Assembly (NCBI GenBank): GCA_009930355.1
Contig: RZYK01000045.1
Coordinates: 1 to 12,045 of the forward strand
Reading direction: 5' to 3'
Source of the DNA: Campylobacterota bacterium
GTDB lineage: Bacteria > Campylobacterota > Campylobacteria > Campylobacterales > Sulfurospirillaceae
Length of the DNA stretch: 12,045 nt
Made by a program: the position numbers and the translations under genes. The notes beneath the pieces were generated by a model that was given only the letters and a program-made list of their open reading frames with translations, did not search any database and was not told where the DNA came from. Below, in pieces: positions 6,725 to 12,045 of this stretch. Position 1 is the stretch's first letter. Each line of letters starts with the position of its first letter.

Positions 6725-8016
6725 TTATATTTCATTTTAGTATGGCATGGCTTAGTGTTATCATCTTTAGTTTGATATTAGGTCTTTTTGGGTTTTATGT
6801 CGTAGCATTTATTCTTGGATGTTGTCGTCCTTTTATTCAAAAAGAGCTTCCAAAGGTTTCACTGAAAAATCCTTGGACGAAACGTCTCTTCTTGTTTTTA
6901 GTGGGGTTTAACTCCTTTTTTTACTTCCAACAATGCTATGAGTGGATAAGCCCTAAAGAGAGTGCATACCCAAATGCTAAATGTTACTACGCCGCAGGCA
7001 ATGTGGTAGCACTTTACCGAGCATTTCTCTCTCCGAATAATCCCATAACCTACTGGCTTGTGTACCCTCAGCGTATCTTGTATGCTATAGCGACACCGCT
7101 CATCCCACACGAAGATGGTGAGTTGGCGCTATGGCGGTACCATTGGTTTGTCTATCCTCATGCAAGAGGCTTTTCCATGCCTCACTATCTTTATGAGAGC
7201 AATACCAATCCCTTGTTTCGTAAAGAAGGTGCCGTGGCAACCTTTACTTGGGAGTTTATCAAAGCAGTTCATAACGATAACTTCAAAGATAAAAACATCC
7301 GTGAACACCATGCCCTAAGAGACTTACCCTTAGCTGCACTCTACCTTGATGAAATGTATAACCACGAAAAAGTTCCCTCATCCATCTTTGTTACCCCTGA
7401 AGCCGAAGAGATAATCGCCAATAAGCCGATGGTCTATCTTGAATGGCAACAAAACAAAATTACTAGCCAATACTTAACACAAGAAAAAAAAGACTGGTAT
7501 AAGGAGCGCTTTGATGAACAATGGCTCGTAAACCAAAAGTCCTACTACATTGCCACCACGGCTTATGAAGCCTTAAATGCTTTAGCCGCCAAATGGGAAA
7601 ACTCCCCCTTAATGCAACAAGAGCTTAAACAGCATCCTAGCCTTGAAGCCACACGCATTGCCGCCATGATAGCGATGCTGCAAAGAGGAGCGTTAGATGC
7701 AAAGTTTTCCTCAAAAGAGCTTTCTTGCACCCATCCGTATGTTTTACACTACATTGCCTTGCGTCAAGAGCTTAAAGCAATGGCGGACAACACCGCTTCA
7801 CTCTTGATTGATAATTTAGAGAAGAGATACTTAGAAAGGCACATTATTGCTGAAAGGATGAAATATACTTTTGAGAAGTATTGTGGTTACACACTCGTAG
7901 GCGGATACGATACCCGCTTTGGTTCAGGTCCTTCACGCTATGAAACTATGACGCTAGACGATGGCAAAGTACTTTTAGACAATCAACAAACCAACAACAC
8001 TACACAGGAGAAATAG
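6721..8016 (+). CDS. Unrecognised 431-residue membrane-anchored protein
   Basis: I do not recognise this protein. Two hydrophobic segments lie at about 8-33 (ending in a Cys-Cys pair) and 55-70. A shorter, less certain one lies at 106-128. The remainder, about 300 residues, is soluble, rich in aromatic and charged residues and probably mostly helical, with a Gly-rich CGYTLVGGYDTRFGSGPSRYET patch near 388-409 and an Asn/Gln/Thr tail. No catalytic motif stands out. The start is ATG 6721, overlapping the micro-ORF stop by 4 nt, with its own AAAGGA about 8 nt upstream. Four bases after its stop begins a decayed Ca-binding-type frame with good GGAG spacing, so the two may once have formed a pair. 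The long open frame and ordinary codon use argue that it is expressed. Confidence 0.75.
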   Translation: MIIFHFSMAWLSVIIFSLILGLFGFYVVAFILGCCRPFIQKELPKVSLKNPWTKRLFLFLVGFNSFFYFQQCYEWISPKESAYPNAKCYYAAGNVVALYRAFLSPNNPITYWLVYPQRILYAIATPLIPHEDGELALWRYHWFVYPHARGFSMPHYLYESNTNPLFRKEGAVATFTWEFIKAVHNDNFKDKNIREHHALRDLPLAALYLDEMYNHEKVPSSIFVTPEAEEIIANKPMVYLEWQQNKITSQYLTQEKKDWYKERFDEQWLVNQKSYYIATTAYEALNALAAKWENSPLMQQELKQHPSLEATRIAAMIAMLQRGALDAKFSSKELSCTHPYVLHYIALRQELKAMADNTASLLIDNLEKRYLERHIIAERMKYTFEKYCGYTLVGGYDTRFGSGPSRYETMTLDDGKVLLDNQQTNNTTQEK

Positions 8017-8019
8017 AGT

Positions 8020-8334
8020 ATGGCAAATGCAAACTATATCAAAGAACAAATCGCAAAATCTTCCGCAAAACAACAAGCTGTTTCAGAAGTCACACAAATA
8101 TTAAAAGCAGTATTGGGTGACAATTCCGCAGATTACGCCGATGCGTGTCAGACGAAGTGCAATTTTTGGCATGTATAATTTTGTTAAAAGCCTAAACAAA
8201 GGGCATAGTTTGAAAAAATATATGCCTATTTTAACCCTTCGTTTGACAGCCCTGAAGATGCCTTGCTTGTTTATGATAAAAACGAAAATGGAAAAGTAAG
8301 TGGCATCGATGAAATGTTCGGAAATGTTGCATGA
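8020..8334 (+). pseudogene. Decayed gene with an RTX/EF-hand-like Ca-binding motif
   Basis: A frame starting at ATG 8020 (GGAG 9 nt upstream, 3 nt after the previous stop) runs 52 codons as MANANYIKEQIAKSSAKQQ and onward to TAA at 8176. The same frame has another stop at 8206. It then reopens from 8209 to TGA 8332 with FNPSFDSPEDALLVYDKN followed by ENGKVSGIDEMFGN. The D-x-N-x-N-G-x-V-x-G-I-D-E-x-F-G pattern is what RTX/haemolysin-type Ca-binding proteins show ahead of ELFG. Between the two stops the +2 frame is open and reads FGMYNFVKSLNKGHSLKK, resembling the segment that precedes the motif in such proteins. I infer a gene broken by two frame changes and probably a large internal deletion. 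Alternatively the first 52 codons could be an independent small protein. Confidence 0.5.
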
Positions 8335-8633
8335 TACAAAAAACCATTTCTGTGACGCAAACTGTGACGCGGTTTAATTTTAGGGGTCAGGGCTTTACTT
8401 TTAACTTTTTACACTAAACGACAAAATCTTTATAGTGAAGAGAATCCTATAAAGGATGGAATGGTGTGGAAACTTGCTAAAGATTTGAATATGCGTTAAT
8501 ACATGATGGAGTGTAGGACAAGTGATTTATTGGGGCTTTTAATGTATTTCATATTATTTATTACCGTACAAACTATAGTGTTGAAAAGAATATTTTTTAT
8601 TGCTTGTTTAAAATAAATCTATGAAAGTGATGT
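8335..8633. other. Intergenic stretch between the decayed gene and the antitoxin end
   Basis: No supported gene. It contains a tandem CTGTGACGC repeated with 12-nt period (8350-8370), the first 32-nt direct-repeat copy (8382-8413), and A/T-rich sequence with scattered stops. A short open stretch ends with MVWKLAKDLNMR before TAA near 8500 and could be the tail of a lost gene, but nothing supports it as expressed. Confidence 0.5.
8382..8413 (+). repeat. Direct repeat copy 1 flanking the toxin-antitoxin operon
   Basis: AGGGGTCAGGGCT followed by TTACTTTTAACTTTTTACA. It matches the copy at about 9238-9269 in the same orientation at 27 of 32 positions, with the first 13 identical. From memory, GGGGTCAG-type sequences accompany REP-associated tyrosine transposases in many bacteria; that link is a recollection, not seen here. 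Confidence 0.7.
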
Positions 8634-8906
8634 TCAAGTCGTTGTTCGCAACTGAACACCGAGTGAGTGTATGACTTTCATTACTGTTTCAAATTTAGGA
8701 CTTGCACCATCACGAAATGATTTGTAAAGACTTTCACGCCCAAGTCCTGTATCTTTGGCAATTTGAGACATACCTTTTGCTTTAGCAATATGCCCGATAG
8801 CTTGTAAAAATTCATCTGTATCACCATCGGCTAATACTTGAGATAAGTATTCTGCAATAATTTCTTTATTGTCAAGATATTCCGCTATATCAAATGTTGT
8901 TGTCAT
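8634..8906 (-). CDS. HigA-like antitoxin with helix-turn-helix domain
   Basis: A 90-residue protein of the addiction-module antidote type that pairs with HigB-like/Gp49-like killers. The N-terminal part (FDIAEYLDNKEIIAEYL, 5-21) is the family's characteristic opening. An HTH follows at about 45-67 (GMSQIAKDTGLGRESLYKSF), with SPKFETVMKVIHSLGVQL after it. It should bind and neutralise the toxin encoded just upstream and repress the operon through the inverted repeat at 9191-9208. The ATG overlaps the toxin stop by 4 nt (ATGA). Toxin-first order is normal for this group. No terminator is evident after it. Confidence 0.88.
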   Translation of the reverse strand: MTTTFDIAEYLDNKEIIAEYLSQVLADGDTDEFLQAIGHIAKAKGMSQIAKDTGLGRESLYKSFRDGASPKFETVMKVIHSLGVQLRTTT

Positions 8907-9160
8907 TTTTGTAATTCCTTTGCTATCTCTTTCGCTTTTTCAATATCTTTAGCTTGGGTTGATTTATCCCCGCCATTCAATAAAAATACAATTTCATCCT
9001 GATATTTTGTAAAATAAACACGGTATCCAGCACTAATATCTAAACGCATTTCACTCACATCATCACCTAAAGCTTTGATATCGCCAAAGTTTCCTTGTCT
9101 CATCCGCTCAATGCGTCGAAGGATTGCAACTTTGGCTTTAATATCTTTGAGCTTATGCAA
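8903..9160 (-). CDS. HigB/RelE-superfamily toxin (addiction-module killer protein)
   Basis: At least 85 residues from the first ordinary start codon, a TTG at 9160. The family pattern is clear: LKDIKAKVAILRRIERM, GNFGDIKALGDDVSEMRLD, the strand AGYRVYFTKY, VFLLNGGDKSTQ and a closing DIEKAKEIA helix. Such toxins are RelE-fold ribonucleases or ribosome-dependent mRNA interferases. The reading frame stays open upstream to a TAG at 9199-9197, and those codons read ISNTEIFSKWL, which fits the conserved N-terminus of the family (T-E-x-F-x-K-W-L). No ATG, GTG or TTG lies there. An ATA at 9190 with AGGA before it, or an ATT at 9175, would be needed to include it. The gene may therefore use a rare start or have lost its ATG. 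It is followed by the antitoxin in a 4-nt overlap. Confidence 0.82.
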   Translation of the reverse strand: MHKLKDIKAKVAILRRIERMRQGNFGDIKALGDDVSEMRLDISAGYRVYFTKYQDEIVFLLNGGDKSTQAKDIEKAKEIAKELQK

Positions 9161-9188
9161 CCATTTTGAAAAAATTTCTGTTTGTTTG

Positions 9189-9217
9189 ATATTGTATCCT
9201 AAAAGATACAGTTAGTC
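9189..9217 (-). promoter_or_regulatory. Toxin-antitoxin operon promoter
   Basis: On the minus strand, TTGACT (9217-9212), exactly 17 nt, then TACAAT (9194-9189). Both boxes match consensus at five of six positions, making this the best-formed sigma70-type promoter in the window. The predicted transcript start is near 9182, which is downstream of the ATA candidate start of the toxin, so this promoter and that start codon are not compatible with each other. Confidence 0.6.
9191..9208. promoter_or_regulatory. Inverted-repeat operator for the antitoxin
   Basis: TGTATC, six bases, GATACA: a perfect 6-bp inverted repeat that lies across the spacer and -10 box of the operon promoter. Placement over the promoter is what is expected for autorepression by a HigA-type HTH antitoxin. 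Binding is inferred. Confidence 0.55.
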
Positions 9218-9237
9218 AAGGAAGAGTATTAAGATTC

Positions 9238-9269
9238 AGGGGTCAGGGCTAAACTTTCAACTTTCTAAA
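9238..9269 (+). repeat. Direct repeat copy 2 flanking the toxin-antitoxin operon
   Basis: AGGGGTCAGGGCT followed by AAACTTTCAACTTTCTAAA, the same orientation as the copy at 8382-8413 (27 of 32 identical). It sits just upstream of the toxin promoter and about 40 nt from the end of yeiH, so the two copies bracket the complete toxin-antitoxin operon and its control region in about 890 bp. The left boundary may be off by one or two bases. Confidence 0.7.
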
Positions 9270-9284
9270 ATTTAATTTTTTTGC

Positions 9285-9307
9285 CTAAAAAAAGTATATA
9301 AGTACTT
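9285..9307 (-). terminator. Possible weak terminator of yeiH
   Basis: On the minus strand, AAGTA, six bases, TACTT, then a run of seven T. The stem is only 5 bp and A/T-rich and it overlaps the yeiH stop codon, so its strength is doubtful. The T-run and position are the supporting points. Confidence 0.3.
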
Positions 9308-10328
9308 ACCCCATCAACGACAATTTTACGATGTAAAATCCTCCAAAAATGAGCCACACAAACAAAATTCCTGCCAGATACAAAGGCTTCATTCCCACAT
9401 TTTTAAATTTTTGAACATGCGTCTCCATGCCTAGCGCACTCATTGCCATGGTCAGCAAAAAGGTATCCAGAGCATTGATGTTTGCAACAAGCTCCGATGG
9501 CAACCAATGCAAAGAGTTAAACCCTGCCACCCCAATAAAATAGAGCGCAAACCACGGAATCGCCACCGCCGTTTTTCCCCTGCTTTTGGTGCTTGTTTTG
9601 GCTAACCAAAGACCGAGTAGAATGAGAAAAGGAGCTATCATCATCACCCGTATCATCTTCACAATGACCGCACTTTGCGCCACCTCTTCGCTGATGGCAT
9701 TACCCGCAGCCACGACATGAGCGACCTCATGCACTGTCCCTCCGATGTAAATGCCCATCATTTCAGGCGAGAGAGGCACTAAGCCTAACTGATAGATAAA
9801 CGGGTACAAAAACATCGCAATACTGCCAAAAAGCACCACCGTTGAAACCGCCACGGTGCTTTTATAGGCTTCACCTTTGACCACAGGCTCGGTTGCCAAC
9901 ACCGCCGCCGCCCCACAAATGGAACTGCCCACACTGGTTAAAATGGTCGTCTCTCTATCAAGTTTTAAAAGCTTCGTTCCTACAACATAGCCAATGAGAA
10001 AGGTTGAAGCCACCACACTAACACTCACCACAATGCCCATCATTCCCACATGGGCTATTTCTTGAAAACTCACCCGAAATCCATAAAGCACAATGCCCGC
10101 CCTTAGAAGCGTTTTGGTGGAAAAAAAGAGACCCGCTTCCCACTCTTTAGGGAGTTTATGGCGCAAGGTATTGGCATAAAACATTCCTAGAAGAATCCCC
10201 ACAATTAAAGGGCTCATACCTAAACGCTTCATCCATTCAAACTGGGCGATGTAACTTGCACTCATGGCAAATAAAACGACAAATAAAAGACCACTTAGGG
10301 TATTGGAACGATTTGCTTTTTGAAACAC
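9306..10328 (-). CDS. YeiH family putative sulfate/sulfite-related exporter (UPF0324)
   Basis: A 340-residue polytopic membrane protein with about ten hydrophobic segments, the full family length. Recognisable family stretches include MSPLIVGILLGMFYAN (38-53), LLRAGIVLYGFRVSFQEI (74-91), SVGSSICGAAAVLATEPVV near 132-150 and GGTVHEVAHVVAAG near 196-209. Families with this profile are annotated as putative sulfate exporters; the transported substrate has not been shown for most members. A LysR gene is divergent from it, as yeiE is from yeiH in E. coli, which favours a link to sulfite or other sulfur oxyanions. The start is a GTG at 10328 with AAGGA about 8 nt upstream. It is preceded by an unusually long, hairpin-rich leader. 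Confidence 0.92.
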   Translation of the reverse strand: MFQKANRSNTLSGLLFVVLFAMSASYIAQFEWMKRLGMSPLIVGILLGMFYANTLRHKLPKEWEAGLFFSTKTLLRAGIVLYGFRVSFQEIAHVGMMGIVVSVSVVASTFLIGYVVGTKLLKLDRETTILTSVGSSICGAAAVLATEPVVKGEAYKSTVAVSTVVLFGSIAMFLYPFIYQLGLVPLSPEMMGIYIGGTVHEVAHVVAAGNAISEEVAQSAVIVKMIRVMMIAPFLILLGLWLAKTSTKSRGKTAVAIPWFALYFIGVAGFNSLHWLPSELVANINALDTFLLTMAMSALGMETHVQKFKNVGMKPLYLAGILFVWLIFGGFYIVKLSLMG

Positions 10329-10380
10329 CTTTAAAATCCTTAGCTTGTTTTCACCAGAGCTCTTACAGAACTCTTGACAC

Positions 10381-10405
10381 GTCTTTAAAGCAAAGCTTTC
10401 AAGAC
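10381..10405. promoter_or_regulatory. 25-bp dyad upstream of yeiH
   Basis: GTCTT, 2 bases, AAGC, 3-base centre, GCTT, 2 bases, AAGAC: nine base pairs of symmetry in 25 bp. It contains the T-N11-A style dyad LysR regulators use, but it lies in the transcribed leader if the promoter at 10494-10522 is right. It may be either a LysR-binding site or an RNA stem. Confidence 0.4.
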
Positions 10406-10442
10406 TACGTTAACACTGGGTTTTCTTCGGCAGAATGCCCAC

Positions 10443-10461
10443 GCACCTTTGGTGCTTTTTC
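10443..10461 (+). terminator. Terminator-like hairpin in the yeiH-lysR gap
   Basis: GCACC-TTT-GGTGC immediately followed by TTTTTC on the plus strand, a compact rho-independent form. No plus-strand gene ends here; the nearest plus transcript is lysR, which starts downstream. It may stop stray antisense transcription toward lysR, or the stem may simply be part of the minus-strand yeiH leader. Confidence 0.35.
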
Positions 10462-10493
10462 TTCTTGCAAACTAAGTTTGGCAAGAATTTTGA

Positions 10494-10522
10494 ATTATAA
10501 ACCCTTTTCTATCATAAGTAAA
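10494..10522 (-). promoter_or_regulatory. Predicted yeiH promoter
   Basis: Minus-strand TTTACT (10522-10517), 17 nt, then a perfect TATAAT (10499-10494). It lies about 165 nt from the yeiH start codon and its -35 adjoins the -35 region of the lysR promoter, as expected where one LysR protein controls both genes. Confidence 0.55.
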
Positions 10523-10537
10523 ATAAATTATATTTGT

Positions 10538-10543
10538 TATAAT
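10538..10543 (+). promoter_or_regulatory. Predicted -10 box of the lysR gene
   Basis: A perfect TATAAT preceded by TTTGT, about 28 nt upstream of the lysR ATG. No good -35 is visible (TAAGTA at 10515-10520), which is common in Campylobacterota promoters. Confidence 0.45.
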
Positions 10544-10570
10544 CATGAATATTTTTAATAAGTAGCCATC

Positions 10571-11455
10571 ATGACACTCAAAGAATTGAGCCTTTTTTAC
10601 CATCTCTGCGAAGAGACCCATCTGTGCAATCTCTCTAAAAAACTAGGCATTACCCAGTCTGCCATCTCCCTTGCCATTCAATCTTTAGAGAAAAAAATAG
10701 GAGAGCCTCTGTTTGACCGCATTGGTAAAAAGTTGGTTTTAAGTGAAAAAGGAAGGCTCTTTTACGAAAAAACGTATCCACACTTTGAAGCACTCAAAGA
10801 AGCCCAACTCTTTTTTTCACACAACGCCCTTGCGGGAAGCCTCAAAATCGCATCGAGTAAAACCATTGGTGAGTATCTTATGCCGAGCATCATTTATGAT
10901 TTTCGTCTCTCTCACCCTAACGTAAATATTCACAAAACCATTCAAAACTCAGCGTCCATCATTGAAATGCTCAAAAATGGAGAGATCGATATGGGGTTCA
11001 TTGAATCCTCGTGCGAGTTCAAAGAGATTTGCAAAGAGGTGATTGCTTATGATGAACTTATTGTGGTGAGCAGTGACAAAACGCTTCAAAATGCACGGTG
11101 TTATATTGATGAGCTGTTTGATAAAAAGTGGATTTTGCGAGAAAAAGGCTCAGGCACACGGGAGGTTTTTTTAGAGGCTTTGGGTGAAAGTGCCAAAGCG
11201 CTTCCTCTCTTTTTAGAATTTAGCGAATTTGAAGAGGCAAAAACCTTGTTGCTTCGTTATCAAAACGCTATCACCTGTCTCTCTCGTGTGGTGGTGGAAA
11301 AGGAGCTAGAACGAAACGAGCTGTTTGAGGTCAACCTAAAAAACATCAGCCTCAAACGCCCTTTTTACCTTATCTATCACAAAGACAAGTACGCCAGTAA
11401 GCTCTTTAGTGAGTTTAAGCGTTTTGTGCTTGACGCATCTTCCGATAGGCAATAA
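10571..11455 (+). CDS. LysR-type transcriptional regulator, YeiE/CysL-like
   Basis: A 294-residue LTTR. The N-terminal winged HTH covers about 1-60 (LSKKLGITQSAISLAIQSLEKKIGEPLFDR), the linker helix about 60-85, and a periplasmic-binding-protein-like effector domain about 88-290, with EIDMGFIE near 137-144 and the YeiE/CysL-type REKGSGTREVF motif near 195-205. Divergent placement next to a yeiH-family gene matches E. coli yeiE/yeiH, where YeiE responds to sulfite. By analogy this regulator probably senses a sulfur oxyanion and controls yeiH. The ATG has only a weak Shine-Dalgarno (AAGTAG). Its last 41 nt overlap the end of the convergent ribB gene. Confidence 0.92.
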   Translation: MTLKELSLFYHLCEETHLCNLSKKLGITQSAISLAIQSLEKKIGEPLFDRIGKKLVLSEKGRLFYEKTYPHFEALKEAQLFFSHNALAGSLKIASSKTIGEYLMPSIIYDFRLSHPNVNIHKTIQNSASIIEMLKNGEIDMGFIESSCEFKEICKEVIAYDELIVVSSDKTLQNARCYIDELFDKKWILREKGSGTREVFLEALGESAKALPLFLEFSEFEEAKTLLLRYQNAITCLSRVVVEKELERNELFEVNLKNISLKRPFYLIYHKDKYASKLFSEFKRFVLDASSDRQ

Positions 11456-12045
11456 TCTCATCAATACTCACCATAGGAAAATCGTGTTTTTGTGCAAAAC
11501 TAAGAATTTCTTCCCCAACACTCATGGTTCCATCAGCATTGGTCATTTCACACAGCACGGCGTAAGGTGAAAGCCCTGCGAGCTTCATTAAGTCCACGGA
11601 CGCTTCGGTATGACCCTCACGCTCTAAGACCCCATTTTCTCGTGCACGCAAAGGAAAAACATGCCCAGGGGAGACGATTTTTGCTTTGCCCTCCGCATGA
11701 ATGGCGGCTTGAATGGTGGTGACTCTGTCTTTCGCACTCACGCCTGTGCTCACGCCCTCTTTGGCTTCAATGGTGACAGTAAAACCTGTTTGAAATTTAG
11801 ACTCATTGTGAGAGACCATCATGGGAAGCCCTAATTCATCGACCTTTTGTGGCGGTAAACACAAACATACAATGCCACTGCACTCACGAATAAGTAGCGC
11901 CATTTGCTCAGGGGTTAAAGACTCGGCATGAAAGATAATATCGGCTTCATTTTCACGATCATAACGATCCATGACAATGACACCTTTTTTGTTTTGAAGC
12001 GCTTTTAGAGCAAGCGAAACGGAGTGTTCTAACGAGAAATTCGCA
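11415..12045 (-). CDS. ribB: 3,4-dihydroxy-2-butanone 4-phosphate synthase, 5' end cut by window edge
   Basis: The frame is open from the right edge to TAA at 11415, giving at least 209 residues. The ATG at 11972 is internal, because upstream codons encode ANFSLEHSVSLALKALQNK, the family's first helix. It converts ribulose 5-phosphate to the four-carbon riboflavin precursor. Visible motifs are the metal/substrate loop DRENEADII, CSGIVCLCL, TGVSAKDR, PGHVFPLRA and GHTEASVDL. The sequence ends right after the RibB domain with no GTP cyclohydrolase II part, so it is the monofunctional E. coli-like form, not RibBA. The acidic loop reads MDRYDRENE where E. coli has LDDEDRENE, leaving the key DRENE intact. 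The true start lies just outside the window. Confidence 0.93.
   Translation of the reverse strand, partial: ANFSLEHSVSLALKALQNKKGVIVMDRYDRENEADIIFHAESLTPEQMALLIRECSGIVCLCLPPQKVDELGLPMMVSHNESKFQTGFTVTIEAKEGVSTGVSAKDRVTTIQAAIHAEGKAKIVSPGHVFPLRARENGVLEREGHTEASVDLMKLAGLSPYAVLCEMTNADGTMSVGEEILSFAQKHDFPMVSIDEIIAYRKMRQAQNA

Larger units (their letters stand above)
10329..10487 (-). promoter_or_regulatory. Long hairpin-rich 5' leader of yeiH (candidate structured RNA)
   Basis: If transcription starts from the TATAAT at 10499-10494, the yeiH mRNA has about 160 nt before its GTG. In transcript order the hairpins are: CTTGC/GCAAG with AAAC/GTTT and a 3-nt loop (10485-10464); GCACC-AAA-GGTGC (10455-10443); GGC-ATTCT-GCC (10439-10429), competing with a TGGG/CCCA pairing (10441-10438 with 10420-10417); a 25-nt near-perfect stem GTCTT..AAGC-loop-GCTT..AAGAC (10405-10381); and AGAGTT/AGCTCT (10374-10356). 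I do not recognise a known riboswitch class. The region is non-coding on both strands as far as I can see. Alternatively some of the dyads are DNA operators. Confidence 0.45.

Noticed and set aside
8117..8299. A 60-residue plus-strand frame as an independent gene
   Set aside because: No Shine-Dalgarno. Its middle part is best explained as the out-of-frame segment of the decayed Ca-binding-type gene, and its end conflicts with the motif-bearing frame.
10329..10487. Known riboswitch classes (TPP, FMN, SAM, cobalamin, glycine, Moco) for the yeiH leader
   Set aside because: None of their conserved core strings as I know them is visible on either strand; kept only as an unclassified structured leader.
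10256..10558. A 100-residue plus-strand frame across the yeiH start and the intergenic region
   Set aside because: It begins antisense to yeiH, lacks a ribosome-binding site, crosses hairpins and both promoters, and resembles nothing known to me.

Overview
The window reads as chromosomal DNA from a Campylobacterota (Epsilonproteobacteria) species, most likely Sulfurospirillum or a close relative. The evidence is moderate-to-low GC, the gene order flhG-flhF-folK-peptidase-aroQ that I know from Helicobacter and, without the peptidase, from Campylobacter, and the adjacent futalosine-pathway deaminase and short SppA. The genus is an inference from protein flavour, not a database result.

Layout. 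(1) Positions 1-3325, minus strand: a compressed operon read aroQ > M24 aminopeptidase > folK > flhF > flhG, with overlapping or nearly touching genes. It mixes shikimate and folate biosynthesis with the SRP-like GTPase and the MinD-like ATPase that place and number polar flagella. (2) Positions 3326-3443: a compact divergent promoter region in which the two predicted promoters overlap. (3) Positions 3444-6375, plus strand: mqnX-type aminodeoxyfutalosine deaminase (menaquinone), short-form sppA, and a YitT-family membrane protein, all overlapping. (4) Positions 6376-9300: an accessory-looking stretch. It holds a 23-codon mini-gene coupled to an unrecognised 431-residue membrane-anchored protein, a decayed reading frame with an EF-hand/RTX-like Ca-binding motif, and a HigBA-like toxin-antitoxin operon lying between two copies of a 32-nt direct repeat. 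(5) Positions 9306-11455: a YeiH-family putative exporter divergent from a LysR regulator, the arrangement of E. coli yeiH/yeiE. The yeiH transcript is predicted to have a long, hairpin-rich leader. (6) Positions 11415-12045: ribB, convergent with and overlapping the lysR gene, running off the right edge.

The most unusual signals are: a highly repeated palindrome (core TACATGTA, best form 16 bp) found nine times between 1421 and 6702 and nowhere else in the window; the repeat-bracketed toxin-antitoxin operon, whose toxin has no ordinary start codon covering its conserved N-terminus; the structured leader in front of yeiH; and the coupled micro-ORF plus orphan membrane protein. I see no rRNA, tRNA, CRISPR array or intact transposase.
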